Source of the DNA: an uncultured Planctomycetaceae bacterium | GTDB lineage: Bacteria; Planctomycetota; Planctomycetia; Planctomycetales; Planctomycetaceae | Reading direction: 5' to 3' | DNA: 10,644 nucleotides | Assembly (NCBI GenBank): GCA_903921605.1 | Contig: CAIXQV010000322.1 | Span: 1-10,644 of the forward strand | Part shown: positions 9,101 through 10,644 of the stretch, piece after piece | Position numbering within the stretch: the stretch's first letter is position 1 | Layout of the letters: the number at the start of each line of letters is the position of its first letter | Translations under genes and position numbers: made by a program | The notes under the pieces: model-generated | What the model saw: only the letters and a program-made list of their open reading frames with translations | The model's database searches: none | Told to the model about the DNA's origin: nothing

Positions 9101-10644
9101 AACAACACTGTTTATGGGGGTGCCTCCGCCACTGGCACGGGCATTCGAGTTGAGCAGAACGCAAGCCCGACACTGTTGAACAATATTGTCTCCAACACGA
9201 GTGTTGGCATCTTTGTTGATGGGAGTTCAAGCTCAACGGTGGTAGCGACCACTTTGTTTAAGGGGAATGCGAGCAACGGCACAATTGGAAGCAATTCAAT
9301 TTCTCTTCTGCCATCCGAGGCGTTGTTCGTCAATCCGGCTTTGAATAATTATTACCCGGCTCCGGGGAGTCTGGCAGTCGACAGTTCGTTGAACAGCCTG
9401 TCTGATCGTCCGGCATTCACTGCGGTCAAGACTCCGGCTGGTATTCCAATTTCGGACCTCGTAGCGCCCGAATTCGATTTGTTCGGACAGAAACGCCTGG
9501 ACGACAGCAGCCAGGCCTCAGCTCCGGGGCTTGGAAACGATGTCTTCCGGGACCGCGGAGCTATTGAACGTGCAGACTTCCTCGGGCCCTTTGCAAACTT
9601 CACTGTCCCGGCGGAAGATAATTCGAACGGCGACCTTGATGCCGGGTTGACTCGAATCCATGTCGACAATCTTGCATTCCCGACAACTCTGTCCATTGAC
9701 CTGCTGGATTCCGGAATTGGCGTGGACGACCTGCAGGTTCGTTCTTCGCAGTTTAAGCTCTATCAGAATGGTCTGCTGCTTGTTGAAAACGTGGACTATC
9801 GCTGGCGGTACAATCCAAACAGCAACCGAGTCTTCTTCGTCTCCGTGACGACTTTCCCTGTTGATACGCGATACTCGATCACTGTCGACAACACGGCGTT
9901 GACAGGGGTACGTGATATGGCGGGTAATCGCCTTCAGGAGAATCAGCTTGACGGTACAACGTCTTTCACACTGTTACTGACGGATGGCGTGAACAATGCT
10001 CCGGTCAATTCCGTGCCGCCTCTTCAGACGATGAATGAAGATACAACACTGGTCTTCTCAGCAGCGAATGGCAATGCGATTACTGTTGCGGATCAGGATG
10101 CCTATTTGGGCTTGGTGAGCCCTGCAGCAAATCTGGCAGCCGCAGACGGCGTTTTGCAGGTGACTCTTCAGGCTTTGAATGGTGTCCTGACCCTTGGTGG
10201 AACCAGCGGCCTGCTTTCCGTGGTCGGCAATGGTACCAACAACGTGACGATCTCCGGTACGATCACATTGCTCAATGCGGCCCTTGATGGCCTTGTCTAT
10301 GATTCAGACCAGGACTTCAACGGTTCGTTGTCGAATGCCATTACGGTCACGACCAGCGATCTTGGCAACTTTGGCCCGCTGCCTACGACTGTAAGGACGA
10401 CTGTTTCGCAGATTGCAGTGGATGTACTGGCGGTCAACGATGCTCCTGGGTTCAATCCAATTGCAGCGAATAGTCCGCCTGCGGTTACGGAAGATGCCGG
10501 AGCGCAGACTGTGTTGAACTTCCTTACGGGGATTTCAGCGGGCCCGGCGGATGAAGCGGGACAGACCTTGACTTCAAACGTGACCATCGTGAGCGAGAAC
10601 TCCGCCTGGACTCCAACCACGTTCTTTGCTGCAGGTGGTTTCCC
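20..10644 (+). CDS. Giant multidomain surface protein with embedded matrixin-like metalloprotease (3' end outside window)
   Basis: One frame is open from the ATG at 20 to the window edge: 3541 full codons plus two bases, no stop. Domains in order: basic N-terminus with LETRSLLT (residues 36-43), two Ig-like domains, PPC, metzincin with HEIGHALGLEH at 680-690, PPC, a large parallel beta-helix (876-1537), two more PPC domains, a propeller-like region, a jelly-roll, a Calx-beta-like domain, a second beta-helix, an Ig-like domain and cadherin-like repeats. The composition (Gly, Ser, Thr, Asn, Asp and Val rich, no Cys) fits an extracellular protein. The start is the first ATG, with a weak AGGG eight bases upstream. 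The frame is also open to position 2, so an earlier start cannot be excluded, but the basic stretch and motif sit where family N-termini usually lie. The likely role is a secreted or surface protease-adhesin of a planctomycete, inferred from domains; substrate and partners are unknown. No neighbouring gene is visible. Confidence 0.96.
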   Translation, partial: MLISTWLTAVRNRLQAPRVVKRRQNQKQASQASENLETRSLLTAPTLVAIRPNVGDILVEGETRNVAPRELTLQFNPGQLISTTNLSSAIQVTRGGVDRTLNGIGDVPITVGFVGIGDQPEEVVVRFAEDLPDDVYRITIKGTGATPLRNQANEIFNNGVDLNRNFRLDLGALVEGVVPQPVLRVKNLNVVDVAQIADGDRLTITVGSRTRVFEFNSTGSIGSGSDFALSFAPGQTAATVATEIRSKITGAGFAATVNGTGSQVTLTGTSFTPHVVKSLATPAGLTIADAGLVQRKDRVVVHFNEDDLDPTAAQNPSFYRLINTSGTQTTTDDTLLVPTSVTYDAANNTAVLVFASDLPNATYALRIGSHFEQETLAGAIDLGTLLGNSYQTNDTIGGVDGARDVDLYKFHLSSVRTIQTVVTPVASNDVVLRLFDAAGVQVSILNAGGVGVAETLNMSLNPGTYYLGISTSGNNTYTPGVVSATAGATTGSYRLSVASQTPFLPGDTNSSFVTATKLGSLGSASQFVDAAITPQSIALPQYAGATDEPGHREIPAEEHIADLGTGFVTPDGIRVVQYNFGDVYGVDPQGNTLYNAITEVQKQRTREIFEIWAKQTGFVAEETTGSGIQIITGDLRAFEPMMPPNAAAGLASAGSFAIMNANTDWGKSEYGGGWFGVALHEIGHALGLEHAYDLISVMGEGEAPTASSASREPIFPTDHDIVHMQRIDRPDSTDIDMYEFNLPTNGKFSAEIFAQRQNSQLDSVLRLYDSNMVLLSQNDNFNSADAFIGLELAAGTYFIGVSSTGNNSYDPSISDTGFGGTTDGIYQLRLSFSSTATNKLNDAPLGSSPSVSEFDGDADGFAGGEYEFHFKVANTVFVDKNAANGGNGNLATPFNRIDLAVSAAASGSIIRIVGNGGTDGNELTATDARPYLIGLTAGGAILQDGGGLEVPQGVILMIDADAVIKLQSANIDAGTSAQGIDRSGGAIQVLGVPNRPVYLTSYLNDALGGDSNGVGPAATGGNWGGVVFRDDSDMEAEGIFLNYVNKANISFGGGQVDADSVPEIFTPIHMVSARPTITYNTLTNNSKAAISANPNSFDDSGNRVGPEIYRNTLTNNSINGLFVRIKTDLGKSIDTLDVGARFDDDDIVHVLTENLVITGNPGGPLNGVARLSGRLMIDPGVVLKMGGSRIEALLGNSNFLAEGTAERPVVITSTLDDQFGIGGTFDTTNNGSSQSAAAGDWGGIFFNATSSGSIDHAILRYGGGKTPVEGELNEFSVIEVHQADVRVANSRLEMNANGTGVAGIDASRNGRGANAPATIFVRGAQPIIVNNEFSQNAGHIISIDVNSLNSFSRIDRGRSTGKVERLASLDDNRGALLNRNLMRNNGVNGMEVRGGTLTTQSIWDDTDIVHILYDEVFVTNHHTYSGLRLQSRPTESLVVKLSGNNAGFTAGGHGIDIDDRIGGTVQVIGSPGFPVILTSLHDDSVGAGFDFEGFTVTDTNGNGSATSPALNNWRSVKLEQFSNDRNVRIIMETEKALNGGQDSTTPQLIGTLAPNEKSGDDNRPLGFEIHGHISADFPSDRDTYSFKAIAGSEVWLDLDRTGSSLDTVLELVSSAGSVLARSDAGILTGIALPIQKDASLGGDHYTHNFMDEGFRVILPGAAGAEGTYFVRVSSKSGLTSGAYQLQVRVNQKNEIPGSTVRFADIRYANNGIEIYGLPQHSPLIGEAGESTTNNNSLNGAQFLGALLESDRNTLSVSGDLSASNDIDWFSFTVDYNFIQAIAGVSSGGKTWATVFDIDYADGLSRPDTILSVYDQTERLILVSRDSDVLDDQPAPGTGTGVSDLTRGSIGKLDPFIGSVHLPERNDQRYFVTVSSNGHMPAELNQTYSASPQDLLARLEPISSLRRIVEDHIGFQGYSTMDPMAGPVRINPDKTEGLFNITTAERLNAHVKPFSLADVSLFSISAGGNLFISDPFTGEQVVNVQGTGNVDDLAMRPDGVLYTVLDNSGSLRIVDSANGGKSGGGDDGIPTFGGLTQDFGGMAFRKTPGAGAGSYQLFVANNNNWDRDGANDNNEAGPALWRLNPSTGGLFDESSADRIQNVGSLPTGRTITGLAFASASSNTLYAVDSVGSLWRNSVNPTSEGFTLGGAWTEFADVSGAAVGFTGLTLGPQNVEDGLYSQMFFATGNDGRLYAFTQTGAQPPVLQEIFDTDDNGVADASSVAFEAGAGRGLAFSPLDFNLWHPTLRRRSDAGHGINVAPDSSRVPSAAGRTINGRATDEAEGGASFYFGLEQWQDDPSATGYFTYGPNAQLGSNRTTHEELSTNGAIANTYNIPGGAFGSLVTNSFSLEGYRATDRPTVYFNYFLQTENVNRNDSDMQDAARVFVSTDGGNTWELIATNNSGRNSALPGAMGGTGGFSELPAYASHSGTQTPDDARQSIQELFDNSGSWRQARIDLGKFAGRADVKFRFDFTTSGDMNDSVDSNTYGNRRDRDRSLNNQSEGFYIDDIIVGFSGRGEMVTSDSGALGGAFFAVPNDPSGITQHLQGEYQLEIRRGSEYGSIKSPLTNNLTLSPGLLMDADQRLVSEYSLVVPTIDVLQDGDSYTISNGIISRTFEFNLIGAVGSGNVAVSVSAGMTKGQIANALATAINGVSGFNVRATTRSASQNSDIVDLTGAMNVTTTAIAAPNTLTVSAPTEITENTLTNSSVTITRSGSTTAALTVTIDALDPATLGFTGEGVLTNGSVTGTSITVTIPIGATSINVQFDPTDDLIYDGTRPVLIRATSTGFVSVSDILDVTDNDPNPVPPGAAGAPFGALDIRLLQSPVSESGGNRGITGYVTLPETATDIDPYDGANPLTVTITSTDGSEVRSTSTTFVDGQIRAYFSMDILDEFFAGGSQTVQIFATAPGYTSDSGTVTVNESGQVNYVDRIGDKNLHRQQGMVIVESNIVRNFGGFGIISDAATRSAGNQTNPGSVRNLSVLNGQRLVPGVTIRNNVVANIGAGGILFSGDNNGGGQPLAPVPFGKIINNTVYGGASATGTGIRVEQNASPTLLNNIVSNTSVGIFVDGSSSSTVVATTLFKGNASNGTIGSNSISLLPSEALFVNPALNNYYPAPGSLAVDSSLNSLSDRPAFTAVKTPAGIPISDLVAPEFDLFGQKRLDDSSQASAPGLGNDVFRDRGAIERADFLGPFANFTVPAEDNSNGDLDAGLTRIHVDNLAFPTTLSIDLLDSGIGVDDLQVRSSQFKLYQNGLLLVENVDYRWRYNPNSNRVFFVSVTTFPVDTRYSITVDNTALTGVRDMAGNRLQENQLDGTTSFTLLLTDGVNNAPVNSVPPLQTMNEDTTLVFSAANGNAITVADQDAYLGLVSPAANLAAADGVLQVTLQALNGVLTLGGTSGLLSVVGNGTNNVTISGTITLLNAALDGLVYDSDQDFNGSLSNAITVTTSDLGNFGPLPTTVRTTVSQIAVDVLAVNDAPGFNPIAANSPPAVTEDAGAQTVLNFLTGISAGPADEAGQTLTSNVTIVSENSAWTPTTFFAAGGF
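149..565 (+). other. Bacterial Ig-like domain 1
   Basis: Residues 44-182 begin with PTLVAIRPNVGDIL and continue with short alternating strands such as LTLQFNPGQL, EEVVVRFAEDLPDD and VYRITIKG. This is the usual pattern of the Big_5/SbsA type of Ig-like domain, in which a Val-Arg-Phe strand is followed by a turn and a Y-x-I/V-x-I strand near the end. It is probably a structural spacer beside the N-terminus. The call is by fold pattern only; the exact family is uncertain. Confidence 0.55.
596..823 (+). repeat. DGD...FEFN beta module, copy 1
   Basis: Residues 193-268 form a unit with the pattern DGD-x-x-TI-x(8)-FEFN-x-x-G-x-x-GSG, then an amphipathic helix (ATVATEIRSKI), then a beta strand ending LTG. 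A second copy lies at 7802-8041. I cannot name its family securely. The strand-helix-strand order recalls small insert domains of flagellar hook and tail-type proteins, and it recurs in planctomycete giant proteins as far as I recall. Confidence 0.6.
899..1129 (+). other. Bacterial Ig-like domain 2
   Basis: Residues 294-370 contain the sequence RVVVHFNEDDLDPT, then PSFYRLI, then a strand pair VTYDAANNTAVLVF, and end in TYALRIG. This is a typical SbsA/Big_5-like unit: a V-x-V-x-F-N/S-E/K strand, a fixed 'FYRL' and a closing Y-x-L-x-I strand. It probably acts as a rigid spacer between module copy 1 and the first PPC domain. Confidence 0.65.
1154..1516 (+). other. PPC domain 1 (N-terminal flank of the protease)
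   Basis: Residues 379-499 show the pre-peptidase C-terminal domain signature: VDLYKFHL early, VVLRLFDAAG in the middle, then LNPGTYYLGIST and a closing GSYRLSVAS strand. PPC domains are small beta-sandwiches found on secreted proteases, where they can bind substrate or be removed during maturation. Here it lies directly before the metalloprotease and matches the copy on the other side (2204-2521), including the shared S-G-N-N-[TS]-Y loop. Confidence 0.8.
1517..2203 (+). other. Matrixin-like metzincin zinc endopeptidase domain
   Basis: Residues 500-728. The zinc site HEIGHALGLEH is complete: His680, His684 and His690 as ligands, Glu681 as the general base, and Met698 in VMGEG eight residues after the third His, as the metzincin Met-turn. 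Upstream are the expected helix (ITEVQKQRTREIFEIWAKQT, 599-618 approximately) and the edge strand before GSFAIMNAN, followed by a Gly-rich WGKSEYGGGW segment entering the active helix. A short DEPGHREI motif (547-554) precedes the catalytic core and may belong to a pro-segment. No cysteine-switch is possible since no Cys is present. The domain is predicted to be catalytically active outside the cell; the substrate is unknown and self-processing is only a possibility. Confidence 0.88.
2204..2521 (+). other. PPC domain 2 (C-terminal flank of the protease)
   Basis: Residues 729-834 follow the catalytic domain with no real linker (RPDSTDIDMYEFNL). They show the PPC order: DIDMYEF, then DSVLRLYDSN, SQNDNF, LAAGTYFIGVSS and a closing GIYQLRLSF. 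The segment GNNSYDP and the following Gly-rich loop match PPC 1. The Asp-rich junction and QNDN segment suggest calcium or polar loop contacts, which is inference. Confidence 0.82.
2582..2614 (+). other. Asp-rich DxDxDG loop
   Basis: Residues 855-865 read DGDADGFAGGE, with Asp at 1, 3 and 5 followed by Gly. This matches the calcium-binding loop pattern seen in dockerin and thrombospondin-type repeats and in planctomycete proteins as a linker motif. It is a single loop, so it does not define a dockerin domain. It joins PPC 2 to the beta-helix. Calcium binding is inferred. Confidence 0.5.
3002..3181 (+). repeat. Beta-helix internal repeat, copy A
   Basis: Residues 995-1054. The unit begins RPVYLTSYLNDALGG, runs through a DSNGVGP loop to G-G-N-W-G-G-V-V-F and ends at I-S-F-G-G-G. 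The same order of landmarks appears at 3638-3811 and 4436-4630. It is preceded by a V-I-K-L-Q strand, which corresponds to VVLKMGG before copy B. Confidence 0.65.
3638..3811 (+). repeat. Beta-helix internal repeat, copy B
   Basis: Residues 1207-1264. RPVVITSTLDDQFGIGG is followed by a DTTNNGSS loop, GDWGGIFF, and a closing I-L-R-Y-G-G-G. It aligns with copy A over most of its length, with clear identity in the RPV...TS, the WGG turn and the GGG end. The preceding motif D-D-D-I-V-H-V at 3449-3469 begins 189 bases before this copy and has a counterpart before copy C. Confidence 0.65.
4436..4630 (+). repeat. Beta-helix internal repeat, copy C (divergent)
   Basis: Residues 1473-1537. FPVILTSLHDDSVGAGF is followed by a TDTNGNGSATSP loop and then NNWRSVKLEQFSNDRNV. 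The start and the DTN loop match copies A and B, but the WGG turn has become WRS and the GGG ending is lost. It closes the beta-helix and leads straight into PPC 3. Confidence 0.5.
4631..5086 (+). other. PPC domain 3
   Basis: Residues 1538-1689. After a polar lead-in containing IGTLAPNE come FEIHGHIS, D-R-D-T-Y-S-F-K-A, VWLDLDRTGSSLDTVLEL and VLARSD. There is then an insert rich in His and Asp (GGDHYTHNFMDEGF), and the closing EGTYFVRVSS plus GAYQLQVRV. The order of strands fits PPC. The insert is longer than in PPC 1 and 2. A role in binding is inferred from the family. Confidence 0.75.
5099..5209 (+). other. Linker with EIPGSTVRFADIRYANNG motif
   Basis: Residues 1694-1730 carry EIPGSTVRFADIRYANNG followed by IEIYGLPQHSPLIGEAGE. 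It looks like one more beta-helix-type turn or an extended linker between PPC 3 and PPC 4. I recall similar stretches in related planctomycete proteins, but cannot verify this here. No function can be assigned. Confidence 0.4.
5210..5692 (+). other. PPC-like domain 4
   Basis: Residues 1731-1891. The landmarks are AQFLGALLESDRNTLSVSGDLS, then NDIDWFSFTV, DTILSVYDQTERLILVSRDSD and a closing RYFVTVSSNG. These match PPC strands, with an insert around DYADGLSRP before the D-T-I-L-S-V-Y strand. It differs from PPC 3 in loop lengths, so they are not a recent duplication. The stretch after it (to about 5860) is linker without clear pattern. Confidence 0.65.
5864..6745 (+). other. Propeller-like repeat region
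   Basis: Residues 1949-2242 contain several stretches of the form [IV]-x-x-L-A-[FM]-x-x-x-x-x-x-L-Y-x-V-x(3)-G-x-L. Examples are DDLAMRPDGVLYTVLDNSGSL, then ITGLAFASASSNTLYAV followed by DSVGSLWRN, and FTGLTLGP followed by MFFATGNDGRLYAF. Such repeats form blades of a beta-propeller. I count about four or five candidate blades, fewer than a usual six to eight, so the propeller may be irregular. It also holds an Asp-rich loop DTDDNGVAD at 6644-6670. Function unknown. Confidence 0.55.
6644..6670 (+). other. Asp-rich DxDxNG loop in the propeller-like region
   Basis: Residues 2209-2217 read DTDDNGVAD, with acidic or amide residues at 1, 3, 5 and 9 and Gly at 6. This is the calcium-loop pattern of EF-hand, dockerin and thrombospondin type 3 repeats. 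As a single copy it suggests, but does not show, a calcium site. Confidence 0.45.
6824..7561 (+). other. Jelly-roll (MAM/InhA-like) domain with Asp-box
   Basis: Residues 2269-2514. Features are ASFYFGLEQW, a middle strand TVYFNYFLQTENVN, VFVSTDGGNTWELIA (an S-x-D-G-G-x-T-W Asp-box at 2386-2393), WRQARIDLGKFAGRADVKFRFDF and the ending EGFYIDDIIV. The order of dressed strands, 'dLs-x-f-A-G...v-x-x-R-F', and the closing G-F-x-I-D-D resembles the beta-jelly-roll found beside secreted metalloproteases such as InhA-type enzymes. An Asp- and Arg-rich polar insert lies at about 7444-7512. Probably ligand-binding; inferred. Confidence 0.6.
7562..7801 (+). other. Short linker domain (EYQLEIRRGSEYG)
   Basis: Residues 2515-2594. 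Key segment GEYQLEIRRGSEYG followed by MDADQRLVSEYSLVVPT. It looks like a small conserved unit that leads directly into the second DGD...FEFN module. I do not recognise a named family. Its place right before that module suggests the two travel together, although nothing similar is obvious ahead of copy 1. Confidence 0.4.
7802..8041 (+). repeat. DGD...FEFN beta module, copy 2
   Basis: Residues 2595-2674. It matches 596-823: DGD, TI, then R-x-FEFN-x-x-G-x-x-GSG, a helix KGQIANALATAING in place of ATVATEIRSKITG, and a closing DLTG. The copies are about 7 kb apart and clearly diverged, so the duplication is old or the two were acquired separately. Confidence 0.6.
8075..8422 (+). other. Calx-beta-like domain
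   Basis: Residues 2686-2801. After LTVSAPTEITENTLTNSSVTITRSGS (positions about 2689-2714) come ALTVTIDALDP, ITVTIPIGATSINVQFDP and TDDLIYDGTRPVLIRAT, ending VSDILDVTDNDP. The order of an early I-x-E strand, V-x-I-x-R, a 'P-x-G-x-x-x-x-x-x-x-F-x-P' strand and a final D-N-D-x-P matches the Calx-beta fold, which often binds calcium. Binding is inferred from the family. Confidence 0.7.
8423..8782 (+). other. Second beta-sandwich after Calx-beta
   Basis: Residues 2802-2921 begin PVPPGAAGAPFGALDIRLL and contain GITGYVTLPET, PLTVTITSTDGSEV and QTVQIFATAPGYTSDSGTVTVNES. The closing T-V-x-V strand and the ISE/VSE-like segment (SPVSESGGNRGI) resemble a weak Calx-beta or Ig-like domain, but it does not keep the full signature. 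Classified only as a beta-sandwich. Confidence 0.45.
8783..9595 (+). other. Second right-handed beta-helix with choice-of-anchor Q-like end
   Basis: Residues 2922-3192. Turns of beta-helix type include MVIVESNIVRNFGGFGII, GVTIRNNVVANIGAGGILF, GKIINNTVYGG, TGIRVEQNASPTLLNNIVS and VGIFVDGS. The end has SEALFVNPALNNYYPAPGSLAVDSSLN, then D-L-F-G-Q-K-R and D-R-G-A-I-E-R. This order of a final 'F-V-N-P' turn, P-G-S-x-A-V-D-x-S and D-R-G-A-I-E matches the closing segment of secreted beta-helix proteins, including the type called choice-of-anchor Q. It probably binds polysaccharide or matrix; no active site recognised. Confidence 0.7.
9596..9991 (+). other. Bacterial Ig-like domain 3 (with GIGVDD motif)
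   Basis: Residues 3193-3324. Landmarks are IDLLDSGIGVDDLQV, FKLYQNGLLLVENVDYRWRYNP, NRVFFVS, then RYSITVDNTALTGVRDMAGNRL and TTSFTLLLTDG. It is an Ig-like unit of the Big_5/SwmB kind in which an L-x-D-x-G-I-G-V-D-D segment is followed by the 'DxAGN' motif near the end. The 'Y-x-I-x-V-x-N-x-x-x-x-G-V-x-D-x-A-G-N-x-L' strand is characteristic. It closes the beta-helix part and leads into the cadherin-like repeats. Confidence 0.65.
9992..10435 (+). other. Cadherin/VCBS-like repeat 1
   Basis: Residues 3325-3472. It starts N-N-A-P-V-N, has MNEDTTLVFSAANGNAITVADQD, GVLQVTLQALNGVLTLG and VYDSDQDFNGS, and ends with VDVLAVNDAPG, which begins the next repeat. This NDAP-to-NDAP spacing of about 148 residues, with an E-D motif and a final V-N-D-A-P, is typical of VCBS or cadherin-like tandem repeats that stiffen long secreted adhesins, usually with calcium at the junctions. 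Confidence 0.75.
10436..10644 (+). other. Cadherin-like repeat 2 (cut by the window edge)
   Basis: Residues 3473-3541 start NDAPGFNPIAANSPPAVTEDAGAQ, then TVLNFLTGISAGPADEAGQ and LTSNVTIVS, after which the window ends. The E-D-A-G-A-Q-T-V...I-S-A-G-P...E-A-G-Q pattern differs from repeat 1, so the two are not identical copies. It shows that the gene continues, probably with more such repeats. Confidence 0.7.

Noticed and set aside
137..10620. Many open stretches of 60 to 142 codons on the minus strand
   Set aside because: They lie opposite the giant gene, overlap one another, have composition that fits codon reversal, and show no recognisable domains or start sites.
1..10644. CRISPR array, tRNA, rRNA, insertion sequence, origin or terminator
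   Set aside because: No short exact direct repeats with spacers, no cloverleaf or rRNA-like sequence, no transposase domain or terminal inverted repeats, and no hairpin with T-run was seen; the repeats found are diverged protein-level repeats.

Overview
The window is almost entirely one giant protein-coding gene. On the + strand a single reading frame opens at the ATG at position 20 and stays open to the right edge at 10644. That is 3541 complete codons with no stop, and the gene continues past the window. I translated this frame by hand from end to end and found no frameshift or in-frame stop. No RNA gene, insertion sequence, CRISPR array or second gene is supported.

The protein looks like the very large, mosaic, secreted or cell-surface proteins common in Planctomycetes (Planctomycetaceae-type genomes). 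The reasons are a basic N-terminus ending in a LEPR-XLL-like motif (LETRSLLT), strings of beta-sandwich modules and pre-peptidase C-terminal (PPC) domains, and a matrixin-like metalloprotease. It also has beta-helices with an Asp-Arg-Gly-Ala-Ile-Glu end motif and cadherin-like repeats. Composition is a little above half G+C by eye. The taxonomic call rests on remembered family features, not on a search.

Layout by base position: 20-148 basic N-terminus with the sorting-type motif; 149-565 Ig-like domain; 596-823 DGD...FEFN module copy 1; 899-1129 Ig-like domain; 1154-1516 PPC 1; 1517-2203 metzincin protease with an intact zinc site; 2204-2521 PPC 2; 2582-2614 Asp-rich loop; 2645-4630 large parallel beta-helix with a thrice-repeated unit; 4631-5086 PPC 3; 5099-5209 linker; 5210-5692 PPC 4; 5864-6745 propeller-like region; 6824-7561 jelly-roll with one Asp-box; 7562-7801 linker domain; 7802-8041 DGD...FEFN module copy 2; 8075-8422 Calx-beta-like; 8423-8782 second beta-sandwich; 8783-9595 second beta-helix; 9596-9991 Ig-like domain; 9992-10435 cadherin-like repeat; 10436-10644 start of the next one.

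Inferred job: an exported, probably calcium-stabilised, cell-surface or released protein. A zinc endopeptidase sits between two PPC domains near the N-terminus, followed by a long stalk of binding or adhesion modules. The whole visible chain contains no cysteine, so it cannot be held by disulfides. Substrate, cell-surface anchor and C-terminus are not visible.
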